DNA of 64,000 bases from Dyadobacter sp. SG02. Lineage in GTDB: Bacteria; Bacteroidota; Bacteroidia; Cytophagales; Spirosomataceae. The notes beneath the pieces are model-generated. The model had not been told where the DNA came from. It ran no database searches and saw only the letters and a list, made by a program, of their open reading frames with translations. Positions within the stretch are counted from its first letter, which is position 1. The number at the start of each line of letters is the position of its first letter. Of the stretch, positions 26,513-35,358 are shown in pieces. The position numbers and the translations under genes are program-made. The DNA lies in the NCBI RefSeq assembly GCF_900109045.1, contig NZ_FNYL01000015.1, forward strand, positions 124,001 through 188,000. Direction: 5' to 3'.

Positions 26513-27490
26513 ATGGCCTATATCATTGATAATGAATCATACAGGGAGATCGCGGGCAGAAAATTCATTTCGGAGCCTTCGGTGGATACCTTCGAGCACG
26601 ACGCGCCGCGAATACCTTTCGTGAATCACCGTGTGAAGAATATCTATGCCCGCAATTTCGGGATTATCTGTTTCCAGGCCGATTTTTTACAGGATATGCA
26701 AATCCGGGGCATGAAAAGCGACCCGCATATCAGCCTGCATTTCCAGCTTACGGGCCATTCCAATGCACATTTCCGCGATATTCCCGGCGATCACCCGCTG
26801 CGGCCGGCCGAGTACAATATCTATTATTCCGAAAACTTTGATTCCGACATTTACTACAACCGCCAGAAAGGCTTTGAATACCTGGCATTAATCCTCAAAA
26901 AAGAGCATCTGCTGCAATTCCTGCAACAAAACGGCAGCCCGGTTAAGTCGCTCGAAAAGGCTTTGGAAAACGGGCAACCGCTGGCGCTTTTCGGAAAAGC
27001 GGCGCCGGTTAATGCCGAAATGCATTCGGTACTCCACCGGATATTGCATGCACCGGTCGCCGACGATCTTTCGGAAATGTATTTAAATGGTAAAATCCTC
27101 GAACTGCTTGCGCTGCAATTGCAGCAATACCGGCAGGAGCAACAGGCCGCGAATACGCATTCCGGCATCGAACGCCAGCTTGCCGAAATTTATGAATACC
27201 TCAACACGCATTTCCTGACGACGCATTCCCTGGAAGATGTTGCAGCCAATTTGCGCCTTTCGGAACGTCAGATCCGCGAAGGTTTTAAATGGAAATACAA
27301 TACCAGCGTGTACGAACTGATCCATGAAAAACGGATGCTGCACGCACGCGAGTTGCTGCTCGATTCCGGTTTGACAGCCGACGAAGTGGCGGAGGTCGTC
27401 GGATATTCTACGGGCAGTAATTTTATCCAGGCGTTTAAGAGAAAATTCGGCATTACGCCCAAGCAAATGCAATTAGGCCGACGGCGCTAG
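26513..27490 (+). CDS. AraC-family transcriptional regulator
   Basis: This 325-residue protein starts at the ATG at 26513; the six-nucleotide TTG extension is unlikely. The C-terminal ~90 residues form two helix-turn-helix motifs (HSLEDVAANLRLSERQIR, then LTADEVAEVVGYSTGSNF) and end in FGITPKQMQ, the standard AraC/XylS signature. The N-terminal ~200 residues are a probable ligand or dimerisation domain without a recognisable family. It is divergent from the epimerase, its most likely target. The end is 2 nt from the convergent transporter gene. Confidence 0.92.
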   Translation: MAYIIDNESYREIAGRKFISEPSVDTFEHDAPRIPFVNHRVKNIYARNFGIICFQADFLQDMQIRGMKSDPHISLHFQLTGHSNAHFRDIPGDHPLRPAEYNIYYSENFDSDIYYNRQKGFEYLALILKKEHLLQFLQQNGSPVKSLEKALENGQPLALFGKAAPVNAEMHSVLHRILHAPVADDLSEMYLNGKILELLALQLQQYRQEQQAANTHSGIERQLAEIYEYLNTHFLTTHSLEDVAANLRLSERQIREGFKWKYNTSVYELIHEKRMLHARELLLDSGLTADEVAEVVGYSTGSNFIQAFKRKFGITPKQMQLGRRR

Positions 27491-27492
27491 GC

Positions 27493-28410
27493 TCAAATCA
27501 TCCATTTGCGCTCGGTAGTGAAGGAAATGTTGAGCCACATCTTGTAATCTCCCCGGATCCGCTCGTACAGTTCCTGCCTGATCGCGTCGAGTTCCTTCAC
27601 CTGCGTATGCGCGAGCGCTTCGGGTAACAGAAAATCGATTTCGATGGTGTAGCTGCTACCGGTTTTAGCCACGCGCACGTACTCGTCGATGAAACCGTAA
27701 TGCTTTGAAATGGCTTCCGCTTCCTGATGAATCTTTTCCTCCACCTCGTCGTCGGGCGCGAATTGGAGCAGTTCGCGGATATTTTTCCAGAACGTCCGGA
27801 CGGGAATGCGCAGAAAAAGCATGGAAATAATGATGACCATCCCGGGATCGAGGTACGGAATGAGATAGGCCAGCGACGTTCCTTGCAGAAAGTACCCCAG
27901 CGACAATACCACAAGCACACCCGTACTCAGCAATGCGTCGAGCTGCCATTCGGTGGCCTCAATGCGCACGTATTCCGACCGGATTTGCAGCGCCATTCTC
28001 CGGAAATAGAGCCAGAGTAAAAAACAGCCGATAATGGAGGCGATCAGATAAGGTAATGCAATGTCCAGCTCCACCAGCTTGCCGCCACTGATAATATCCA
28101 TCACCGACGTAGCGAGCGAGTACAAACAAAGGAAAATAATCACCGCCGACTGCAGCGTCATCGAAAACGGCTCGAATTGCGCGCGCCCGAACGGCAGGTC
28201 GTCGTCATCTGGCTTGCGAACGAAGTTGTTCACCAGCAGCGACACGCCCGACAGGCTGATCCCGACCATCGAAAAAAGGGCGTCGAAAATAATGGATTTG
28301 GAATCGCCGAGTATCCCGACGATAATGGCCCAGATCGTAAATACCGACCCGGTAACGATCGAAAGCTTGATCAACCGCCGCTCCCTGAGCCGTTTTTGTC
28401 TTTCATTCAT
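27493..28410 (-). CDS. CDF-family cation transporter with altered ligand residues
   Basis: This 305-residue protein starts at MNERQKRL; the longer frame uses a TTG. It has about five or six membrane helices followed by a cytoplasmic domain of about 100 residues, as in the cation diffusion facilitator family. The family motif is recognisable (DDLPFGRAQFEP). By eye, the helix 2 site reads D-A-L-F-S where YiiP has DxxxD, and helix 5 reads E-W-Q-L-D where YiiP has HxxxD. That implies a changed metal preference or loss of transport. No metal-related genes are adjacent. Confidence 0.82.
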   Translation of the reverse strand: MNERQKRLRERRLIKLSIVTGSVFTIWAIIVGILGDSKSIIFDALFSMVGISLSGVSLLVNNFVRKPDDDDLPFGRAQFEPFSMTLQSAVIIFLCLYSLATSVMDIISGGKLVELDIALPYLIASIIGCFLLWLYFRRMALQIRSEYVRIEATEWQLDALLSTGVLVVLSLGYFLQGTSLAYLIPYLDPGMVIIISMLFLRIPVRTFWKNIRELLQFAPDDEVEEKIHQEAEAISKHYGFIDEYVRVAKTGSSYTIEIDFLLPEALAHTQVKELDAIRQELYERIRGDYKMWLNISFTTERKWMI

Positions 28411-28610
28411 AAAACCAGGCAACCGCAGGATAACACGCAATCACCCTTAATAAGTTAGAAAGACCTAGGAAGGAAAGCAAGTTCCGGGGAGGGTGTTATC
28501 AATTTGTGAAGATTCCACTCGCTAACTATTTGTCGTAGAATGCTTTTGTAACTGACTTTCAATCAGTAGATTTAAGAAACCACGTTTTAACCACTCTAAA
28601 ATCGATCAAA

Positions 28611-29147
28611 ATGAAACAAAGAGGCATCTCAAAGGCCGTATTTGGCTTTACTACTGTCGCAGCTGTAATTGCGGGTTATTTTCTTGGTAAAAAAGAAAAA
28701 GATGGTGAAAAAGATGTGCTAAGCAAAAACCCGCATAAGTCGTTTGCAGGAAGGGAGCAAATTATCGAACTTGAAATAGCCAGGGGATATCATTGTGCTT
28801 TTTTGAAACATCTGGACTGGCTCAAAGCGAAGAAAGATCTTGCAGAGTATGAAAAATTCGTGGAGTTGCTTAGGCATCCAATTGACATCGACAACGCGAA
28901 AGGCGACTTCAAGAAAATTTTTAAGCAGAGTAAAATCGCTGGCCTGCGAATGTATCCCGGACTTAAAGGAGATATATTTACTCCCATATTCATTGGAACA
29001 AAAAGTGATCTGTCTGATCTGATAGAAGTAACTGTCGATGGCAAGGAGACAGCGCTTGTGCAGGACAATAACCGTCCATGCAATCCATGCCGTTATGGGA
29101 CATTTGACAAAAAGCTTCCCTGCAAAGACCCCGCCCCTCACTCGTGA
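28611..29147 (+). CDS. Membrane-anchored hypothetical protein, first gene of a sensory module
   Basis: This 178-residue protein is not recognised. Residues ~7-26 form one hydrophobic helix (FGFTTVAAVIAGYFLG), followed by a Lys/Glu-rich linker and a soluble domain. The C-terminus has three cysteines, two as CNPC. It overlaps the next gene by a GTGA junction, so it is translationally coupled to the seven-helix protein and kinase. Base composition is AT-richer than the neighbouring operons. A role as accessory ligand or stress sensor is inference only. The 200-bp gap upstream holds no gene that I can see. Confidence 0.65.
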   Translation: MKQRGISKAVFGFTTVAAVIAGYFLGKKEKDGEKDVLSKNPHKSFAGREQIIELEIARGYHCAFLKHLDWLKAKKDLAEYEKFVELLRHPIDIDNAKGDFKKIFKQSKIAGLRMYPGLKGDIFTPIFIGTKSDLSDLIEVTVDGKETALVQDNNRPCNPCRYGTFDKKLPCKDPAPHS

Positions 29148-29800
29148 CATTTCCGTTTCCACTGAAAGAGACCATTTATTTCTGCCTGTTAATTTTCGTT
29201 TGCCTGACTGGCATTGTCAGAATAAATGCGCTTAGTGCTTCCGGCAAAATCATTCTCGCTCTCGGTATTTTCACGCTGGGGAGTGAGATTACCAGCGAAA
29301 TATGCCGGGTCGCTCTACGAAACAACATGATGGTCTTCCACATCTATAACCCTGTTCAATACACGCTGATGGCGATAGCCTACAACCAGGAAATTAAACA
29401 GGGAAAAATCATAAGACTATCCATTATAGGATATGTAGCATTCGCAATTTTGAATGCAATCTTCTGGCAACCGTTTTTTGAAGAATATTGCTCCTATTCG
29501 TTTAATGTGAATGTCGTTCTGGTCAGCAGCTTATGTTTGTATTATTTATACCGGCTTTTAAATCAAGATACCGACAATGCCTTCACGCAATATCCGCTAT
29601 TCTGGATTTCAGTAGGGTATCTGGTCTATAATTGTATCAACATCTTAGGCCTTGGCGCATTTAATCACTTGTCGGCAGATTCCAGGTTGGCATATATGCT
29701 GGAAGTAATCCGGACGCTCAGCAATTACATGCTGTATTCCATGTTCATTATCGCATTTTTGACCAAACAAAAATCATTACAAACTTCCCGACGTGAATAG
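29144..29800 (+). CDS. Seven-helix integral membrane protein of unknown function
   Basis: This 218-residue protein starts with GTG at 29144 inside the stop of the previous gene. About seven hydrophobic segments are visible, with short loops and no large soluble domain. No family motif was recognised. It overlaps the histidine kinase start by 8 nt, and that kinase has only one helix and no input domain, so this protein may be the separate sensory part. That functional link is inference from coupling. Confidence 0.7.
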   Translation: MTFPFPLKETIYFCLLIFVCLTGIVRINALSASGKIILALGIFTLGSEITSEICRVALRNNMMVFHIYNPVQYTLMAIAYNQEIKQGKIIRLSIIGYVAFAILNAIFWQPFFEEYCSYSFNVNVVLVSSLCLYYLYRLLNQDTDNAFTQYPLFWISVGYLVYNCINILGLGAFNHLSADSRLAYMLEVIRTLSNYMLYSMFIIAFLTKQKSLQTSRRE

Positions 29801-30650
29801 CGAAATCATACTCACCATCGTTGGAGCATCTATTCTGATGCTCCTTTTGGTGTTGTTCCTCGTTCTGTTCGCATTACTTTTTCAAAAGCGCCAGGCCAGA
29901 TATAAACAGGAAAAAGCCGCCCTGCACGCCCAATACGCCCAGGAAATACTGCAAGCGCAAATCGAGGTGCAGAATGCTACGTTGCAGCAAATCGGGCAGG
30001 AGCTGCACGATAATATCGGACAACTCCTTTCAGTGGCGAGGATCAACCTTAATATACTTGAAGGAATGCCACATACCGAGGCAGTGCGGGGATTCATCGA
30101 ACAAACCAATGAGGTTGTTAATCAATCGATTACCGACTTGCGAGGGCTTACCAAAAGCCTTGATGGCGATTTTGTCAAGGATTTCGGACTGGAACAGGGC
30201 CTTTCGTACGAGTTGCTTCGTATACGTAAGACCGGCCTGTACGAGACAGCCCTGCTGATCGTTGGCGAGCAGTGCCCGCTGGGTTATGAGAAAGAAATTG
30301 TGCTTTTCAGGGTCAGCCAGGAAGCATTGAACAATATTTTGAAACACTCGTCGGCGACCTGCATTACCGCAGAGCTGAATTATCAGCCGGATCTGTTCCG
30401 CCTCCGCCTGGTCGACGATGGCATTGGTTTCGATATGGAACAGATCCAAAACAGCCCGCTAACGGGTGCCGGTGCGGGACTTCGCAACATGGAACGCCGC
30501 GTCGGGATGATCGGCGGAACGTTCAAAATCACCAGTGTTCCCGATACGAGCACCTGCATTCAAATCGATATTCCGCTTTATCGCGACCCAGCCGAACGCC
30601 CGACGCCAAACTGGTCGCCTGCGCGCACCGGTTTGTCTCCCGTAAACTGA
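29793..30650 (+). CDS. HisKA_3-type sensor histidine kinase (NarL partner class)
   Basis: This 285-residue kinase starts with GTG at 29793. One N-terminal helix (~4-30) precedes a coiled coil and the dimerisation box with phosphorylated His in QELHDNIGQ. The ATPase domain has NNILKHSS (N box), DDGIGFD and GAGLRNMERR. This subfamily phosphorylates LuxR/NarL-type regulators. No regulator is adjacent; the nearest is at 34415, which has a degenerate receiver. The last ~24 residues are antisense to the end of the convergent propeller gene (73-nt overlap). Confidence 0.9.
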   Translation: MNSEIILTIVGASILMLLLVLFLVLFALLFQKRQARYKQEKAALHAQYAQEILQAQIEVQNATLQQIGQELHDNIGQLLSVARINLNILEGMPHTEAVRGFIEQTNEVVNQSITDLRGLTKSLDGDFVKDFGLEQGLSYELLRIRKTGLYETALLIVGEQCPLGYEKEIVLFRVSQEALNNILKHSSATCITAELNYQPDLFRLRLVDDGIGFDMEQIQNSPLTGAGAGLRNMERRVGMIGGTFKITSVPDTSTCIQIDIPLYRDPAERPTPNWSPARTGLSPVN

Positions 30651-31696
30651 ACCTCCACCATTTTCTCGCTGGCCACGTTGTTGTGAAATTCGTCTGTCAA
30701 TGTGCCGACGACCTTACGGCTTTTCACGTCGATCACCTCTCCGCTCGACGGGTAGGCATACCGCCCATCCATACTGAATGTGACCCAGCCGGGCATGTCC
30801 TGCACGGGAATCGTGGTCAGCTGCTGATACGGCGGTTTCGCGCTGAAAACGTGCATTCGCATATTGTGCCCGTCACAAAGCCATATTTCCGTTTCGTCGG
30901 GCGTGAGACCTATCCCGTGACTCGGGTTGCCGTGCCTGCGCACGGGGCCGCGCTCCCACCCTTCCACGTCGATGTGCGCTATTTTCGTGCCTTTTTGAAT
31001 ATCGCCTACCTCGAAACCGAGCAGGCTGTCGACGGTGATGTAAGCCAGTGACTCGTCGGCCGTAACGGTGAACGGCCGTACGTAATTGGCAAACGGGCCG
31101 ACCTTGCGGGTCAGCTCATGCGTTTTGGGATCGGCGATATGCAGCCACGGGCTGGCGATGTCGCCCATATACACGGCATTCCCCGAAGCGCCGTAAATCG
31201 TGTTATGCGCCCTTTTGTGCACATTAATCTTTTTAATAATGTCGCCCGTTTCGCAGCTCACAACGTTCCAGAAGCCTTTTTCCAGCGACGGCAGGTACAT
31301 GGTGCGGCCATCGGGCGAGATCGCCATCCGGTCGCAGCCCCCTTCGAATGCCTTTTCCCAAACGACTTTTTCTGTCGTGAGATCGATGCGTTGAAGCCCT
31401 TCGAGGGTACTCACGTAAATGCTGTTCAGCGGAAGGCTGACGGCGATGCCTTTTACATTCGAAGGCTTTCCGTTCGGATGCAATCCTCGGGTAGCGATCC
31501 TTTTGACAAACCTGTGATGATTATCCATATCAAAAACCAGCAAGCCGTGCCCGCCATAACCCAGGTAATCCCTGATCCCGGGCGTGGCTACGTACAGGTA
31601 ACGCTTCGCGCCTGCGGATTTGCGCGCCTGCTGCGTGATACCCGGGTGCGTGAAAGCGATTTGGAGAAAAATCAACCAGAAACAGATCCTTTTCAT
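30578..31696 (-). CDS. Secreted YVTN/NHL-like beta-propeller protein
   Basis: This 372-residue protein has a signal peptide (~1-22) and repeats of the beta-propeller type, with blades recognisable by phrases such as AISPDGRTMYLPS, TADESLAYITV and FSMDGRYAYPS. Such proteins are usually periplasmic or outer-membrane associated binding scaffolds, or members of the lactonase-like propeller family. It starts 14 nt after the oxidoreductase gene on the same strand, so the two are probably cotranscribed. No catalytic residues can be assigned. Confidence 0.8.
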   Translation of the reverse strand: MKRICFWLIFLQIAFTHPGITQQARKSAGAKRYLYVATPGIRDYLGYGGHGLLVFDMDNHHRFVKRIATRGLHPNGKPSNVKGIAVSLPLNSIYVSTLEGLQRIDLTTEKVVWEKAFEGGCDRMAISPDGRTMYLPSLEKGFWNVVSCETGDIIKKINVHKRAHNTIYGASGNAVYMGDIASPWLHIADPKTHELTRKVGPFANYVRPFTVTADESLAYITVDSLLGFEVGDIQKGTKIAHIDVEGWERGPVRRHGNPSHGIGLTPDETEIWLCDGHNMRMHVFSAKPPYQQLTTIPVQDMPGWVTFSMDGRYAYPSSGEVIDVKSRKVVGTLTDEFHNNVASEKMVEVQFTGDKPVRAGDQFGVGRSAGSR

Positions 31697-31710
31697 ATTG
31701 AATTAAAAGT

Positions 31711-33024
31711 TTACGAAACAGACGGCAGCTTGTAGCCATTATGGTATTCCTTGGCGATCAGCTTATTGGCCTCCTCATCCGTAAATTTCCCTTTTTCTTT
31801 ATCCCAATAAATCTTCTTGCCCGTACGGTAAGCGATATTACCCATTTGCGAAAACACGGCAATGTCGGAACCAACTTGAATAGGCGCATGCAAATCGGCC
31901 ATTTTCCTGGATTTGATTACCTCGATGAAATTCTGTGCGTGCAGGTCGAGGCCGTTATCCACCGATTTCTGAAATGCGACGGCTTCCATGCGCTTGCCTT
32001 CGGGAATGACCTCCCAACCGTCGCGGTTCAATACGAGGGTACCATTGTTGCCAATGAAAGCGATGCCGTGCCCGCGCGCATACGGACCGCCGTCGATGCC
32101 CATGGCGTGCTCCCATTGAATATTGAAATCGTCGAATTCGAAGACGGTCGTGAGCGTATCGGGGGTTTCGGCGCCGGAATCCTGGTTGGCAAATTTGCCC
32201 CCGGCAGCCATAATGCTGTTAGGCGTTGCGGATTTCATACCGAGTAATGCATAATCGAGCAAATGCACGCCCCAGTCGGTCATCAATCCGCCCGCATAAT
32301 CCCAGAACCACCTGAAATTGAAATGAAAGCGGTTCGGATTGAATGGCCTGTTTTGAGCCGGGCCAAGCCACATTTTATAATCCACCCCGGCAGGCGGGTT
32401 ACCATCCGGAAGTTTACTGATCGGATTTACCCACGCGAAATAACCCCACACTTTCACCAGCCTTATTTTCCCCAACTTGCCGGAATGCACAAAATCGATG
32501 GCATCGCGGAAGTGCTTCTGGCTGCGCTGCCATTGTCCTACCTGCACCACACGGTTATAGCGTTGCTGTGCAGCGACCATCGCGCGGCATTCGGCAATGG
32601 AGTTCCCGATGGGTTTTTCTACATAAATATCCTTCCCCGCCTGGCAAGCCTCGACCATCATCAGGCAATGCCAATGGTCCGGCGAGCCGATCACCACCGC
32701 GTCGACATCCTTATCGGCCAGCAACTGCCGGTAATCACCATAAGTTTTGAGTTTGGCCCCTCCTTTGGTCAATTCCGCAGCACGTTTGTCCAGCACATTT
32801 TTGTCCACATCGCAAAGCGCCACGCATTCCGTGCCCGGATTTTTGAGGATCGCATTCAGGTCGGCCCAGCCCATCCCGTTGACACCAATGGCGCCAATGC
32901 GGACCTTATCAGCAGGCAAACCCGGCGCGAAAGCGGAAACGGAAGAAGGCACAATGGCCGAAAGCCCGGCCCCGGCTGCTAATGCCGAAGCAGTGTTGAG
33001 GAAATCGCGTCGTGAATGGGTCAT
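31711..33024 (-). CDS. Gfo/Idh/MocA-family oxidoreductase with Tat signal
   Basis: This 437-residue protein opens with a twin-arginine signal (SRRDFLNTA, then an Ala-rich stretch) and is therefore folded before export. The Rossmann part includes GAIGVNGMGWADL and the family motif EKP in VEKPIGNS. The C-terminal half is the typical alpha/beta domain of bacterial glucose-fructose or sugar oxidoreductases. Secreted members are common in Bacteroidota and act on sugars or inositols. It is upstream of the propeller protein in the same direction, suggesting periplasmic carbohydrate work. Confidence 0.92.
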   Translation of the reverse strand: MTHSRRDFLNTASALAAGAGLSAIVPSSVSAFAPGLPADKVRIGAIGVNGMGWADLNAILKNPGTECVALCDVDKNVLDKRAAELTKGGAKLKTYGDYRQLLADKDVDAVVIGSPDHWHCLMMVEACQAGKDIYVEKPIGNSIAECRAMVAAQQRYNRVVQVGQWQRSQKHFRDAIDFVHSGKLGKIRLVKVWGYFAWVNPISKLPDGNPPAGVDYKMWLGPAQNRPFNPNRFHFNFRWFWDYAGGLMTDWGVHLLDYALLGMKSATPNSIMAAGGKFANQDSGAETPDTLTTVFEFDDFNIQWEHAMGIDGGPYARGHGIAFIGNNGTLVLNRDGWEVIPEGKRMEAVAFQKSVDNGLDLHAQNFIEVIKSRKMADLHAPIQVGSDIAVFSQMGNIAYRTGKKIYWDKEKGKFTDEEANKLIAKEYHNGYKLPSVS

Positions 33025-33185
33025 AATGTATCGCTGGATATGATAACACTTAGTAACCCATCAAAAACAATCGGATATGGATTTTATACTGGAAGACAAC
33101 CGGGTTTGGCCAGTTTCCCGCAAATAAATCGCAGCTGGAACCGTAATTCGTAGAAGCAAGCCTAGCGCATTCCATTCATTTAGTC

Positions 33186-33193
33186 TATTTTTG
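33186..33193 (+). promoter_or_regulatory. Predicted -7 box for the lipoprotein gene
   Basis: TATTTTTG matches TAnnTTTG and lies 47 nt before the ATG at 33241. It sits in the 216-bp gap between the divergent oxidoreductase and lipoprotein genes, where nothing else was recognised. Confidence 0.45.
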
Positions 33194-33240
33194 GTATTCA
33201 TAAAGGCACATAAGATACCTCCTTCTTTAATTTCTATTTA

Positions 33241-33987
33241 ATGACGCATATACCCTCCCCAACACCAGGATTCTCCAACCTTCTCAAATGTACGATCGTA
33301 ATCCTGTTCACAGTTTTCGTAGTTGCCTGTAAACACAAAGGAGTGGACAAGGAACCCGAATTGGAGAAAGAACCCCGGTTTCCCGGCGATCTTTATTTGG
33401 TCAAAGTCAATAAAAAAGCGGGTATACGGCTGTTTATCAACAAAATAGAGGTAAAAAACAAGGCAGTTATCAACCAGTTCGTCGCTGGGGCATGGAATTT
33501 TGGGATAGAGAGCCAGGATATCGAGAGCAATGAAAAAGTCACTTTTTTACACCCCGACACGGCTTATATAGAGGGTAGCAGCTCGAAGCCCTTTGTCGTC
33601 ACACGCACTGGTAACCAGTTTCTTTTCCGGTCGATCGATAAAATCTACACGACTTCGGGAGGTTTCCGGCTTCTTGGCAAGATGAACAAACAAAGGAGCG
33701 AACTCGGACTGCCCCGTTACGATGGTCAATTTCCCGCAGACTACCTGATGGTCGGTTATGGCAATTACGCCAAATTTGAAATGTCGGTTTACAACTACAA
33801 GCTCGTCAAAGCAACGCCCGGCGGCGACTACTACGATTTTGACAACCTGGGCGCGGGTTCGATTGGAAGCCGCGGCGAGTATGCAGGGAAAGTTCTCAAT
33901 GAATTCGATTATACATACGTCAATTCCCTTACCCAGGCAGACACGCTGGCCGTAGAAGAATATACTTATACTTTTATGCTCAGGTAA
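33241..33987 (+). CDS. Hypothetical lipoprotein
   Basis: This 248-residue protein has an N-terminal hydrophobic segment ending in a lipobox-like FVVAC with Cys30, so it is probably a lipid-anchored envelope protein. The mature part is rich in Lys, Tyr and Gly and looks beta-rich. No family is recognised. It is monocistronic, flanked upstream by a divergent oxidoreductase and downstream by a hairpin. Confidence 0.7.
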   Translation: MTHIPSPTPGFSNLLKCTIVILFTVFVVACKHKGVDKEPELEKEPRFPGDLYLVKVNKKAGIRLFINKIEVKNKAVINQFVAGAWNFGIESQDIESNEKVTFLHPDTAYIEGSSSKPFVVTRTGNQFLFRSIDKIYTTSGGFRLLGKMNKQRSELGLPRYDGQFPADYLMVGYGNYAKFEMSVYNYKLVKATPGGDYYDFDNLGAGSIGSRGEYAGKVLNEFDYTYVNSLTQADTLAVEEYTYTFMLR

Positions 33988-34008
33988 ACGAAGCAACCCG
34001 GGAAAAAC

Positions 34009-34046
34009 GCCGGCGACGCTAAGCGTTATGTGTTCACGCCGCCGGC
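34009..34046. terminator. Possible hairpin terminator after the lipoprotein gene
   Basis: GCCGGCG at 34009-34015 pairs with CGCCGGC at 34040-34046, and the loop contains a second short inverted repeat (ACGCT/AGCGT). No T tract follows. It lies between the lipoprotein stop and a possible minus-strand small gene. Confidence 0.35.
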
Positions 34047-34054
34047 AAGAGGCA

Positions 34055-34219
34055 TTAGAAGGGGTTACGCGGAGTTGTTACAATGCTGTGAATCAAGCGG
34101 TCCAGCTCTTTCTCCATATCTTTCAGGCGAGCGAGAACGTCGATATCGCGCGTGGCAGCATAGGAATTTTGTAAATCCCTGACTTCCTTGATCCGAAGTG
34201 CAAAACTGAGGAGCGTCAT
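34055..34219 (-). CDS. Possible small coiled-coil protein (54 residues)
   Basis: A minus-strand frame from the ATG at 34219 to the TAA at 34055 encodes a 54-residue peptide. Its heptad-like sequence includes DVLARLKDMEKELDRL, unlike random antisense translation. The frame is also open for about 25 codons upstream without an ATG, reading LLCQHILKHQFNEL just before the Met. This could be the tail of a decayed gene or a real small protein. The 427-bp gap between the lipoprotein and the regulator holds nothing else apart from the hairpin. Confidence 0.35.
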   Translation of the reverse strand: MTLLSFALRIKEVRDLQNSYAATRDIDVLARLKDMEKELDRLIHSIVTTPRNPF

Positions 34220-34414
34220 GAGTTCGTTGAATTGGTGTTTCAGAATATGCTGACAAAGTAAATGCGAATCCGGCGCTTGTGTAACGGGGTAGTGCGATTA
34301 TAATAAAAATCTAATCCGCCTTCATCGATTTAAAACGCCACTCGTCGATTAGGTTTTGCCACACCGCGGGTATGTGGTTTATGTTTGAAAAAACATGGAA
34401 AGCCGCTTTCGACA

Positions 34415-35065
34415 ATGCAAAAAACATCCTTAAAAACCCGCCTGATCCACCCGTACCCGATCGAGCGTGAAGCTTTGAGCGCCTGGTTCAGGCAGCAATC
34501 GATGATCGAACTTACCGGCGAACTGCGTGAACTGCCGGAGCGATATTGTCCGTCCTTCGAAAAAGCAGATCTGGTGATTGTGTTCGACCATGGGATTGAA
34601 AAGCTGCCGGCAAGGATTACCTGTCTCAGAAAAGCACATCCAGATCTGCGGCTCATCATTTTCCGCGCCGGGCGGTCGGTTTCCGACATTCGTGACCTGA
34701 TTTACGCGGGTGTCAACGCCATACTGGACATCACTTCAGACACCGACGAATGGTACAGCGCCATCCGTGCCATTGAAAAAGGGCAGGTGTTTTTCGACCA
34801 GCACATCATGCAAAATCTTGCCGGATTACCTGTTATCAGGCATAATTCAATCCAAATCGCCGAAACCGAACGCATACTCAGCATCCGCGAAAAGGAAATT
34901 CTCGCGCTCGTTGCCCGCGAATACTCCACATCGCGCATTGCCTCCGAGCTCTTTATCAGCATTAAAACCGTGGAGACACACCGGCGTAACCTATTTCAAA
35001 AATTGCAGGTGAAGAATGTGGTGGGGCTGACGAAGGCGGCGCTGCGAATGGGGGTGTTGGGGTGA
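34415..35065 (+). CDS. LuxR/NarL-family regulator with degenerate receiver
   Basis: This 216-residue protein starts at the ATG at 34415 (the longer frame uses TTG). The C-terminal ~65 residues are a LuxR-type helix-turn-helix (LSIREKEILALVAREYSTSRIASELFISIKTVE with the usual ETHRRN end). The N-terminal receiver-like domain lacks the acidic pair after strand 1 (IHPYP where DDH is normal). The region of the phosphoacceptor reads DLVIVFDHG with shifted spacing, and the conserved Lys is replaced by Asp (ILDITSD). It is probably not phosphorylated in the standard way. The kinase at 29793 is the nearest possible partner. Confidence 0.87.
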   Translation: MQKTSLKTRLIHPYPIEREALSAWFRQQSMIELTGELRELPERYCPSFEKADLVIVFDHGIEKLPARITCLRKAHPDLRLIIFRAGRSVSDIRDLIYAGVNAILDITSDTDEWYSAIRAIEKGQVFFDQHIMQNLAGLPVIRHNSIQIAETERILSIREKEILALVAREYSTSRIASELFISIKTVETHRRNLFQKLQVKNVVGLTKAALRMGVLG

Positions 35066-35186
35066 ATGCGGTTTGCTGGTTTGCGCAGCCATTGAAACAA
35101 TAAGGTGCTCCTTCGAGTATTTACTACTTTGATTACCCGCGCAATTTTGGACGCGCGATCCATTTGGGCAATAACCAAAACAAAAA

Positions 35187-35222
35187 ACCCGGAGCCAGGT
35201 ATCAGCACCCTGGCATCCGGGT
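35187..35222 (-). terminator. Minus-strand intrinsic terminator without a minus-strand gene
   Basis: A 7-bp plus 6-bp stem with a one-base bulge and 9-nt loop is formed from 35187 to 35222. Read on the minus strand it is followed by TTTTTTGTTTT, a classic intrinsic terminator. On the plus strand the A tract precedes it, so it does not serve the upstream regulator. The 293-bp gap 35066-35358 has no other recognised gene. A leftward transcript starting between about 35230 and 35360 is implied. Confidence 0.6.
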
Positions 35223-35358
35223 AGAAATCACAACAAGAATCAAATCTCTTGTTCGAAAGTAACAGGTATAGAATGCCCATTCCATTTTTATAATCCTTCG
35301 GCGGGAATGGGATTTCTAACGGCAAAGACGCTATATTGGGGCGATCCGCGACTTTGTT

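Noticed and set aside
35066-35358. tRNA or riboswitch in the gap before the L,D-transpeptidase
   Set aside because: No cloverleaf or known aptamer core is recognisable; only the minus-strand terminator stands out.
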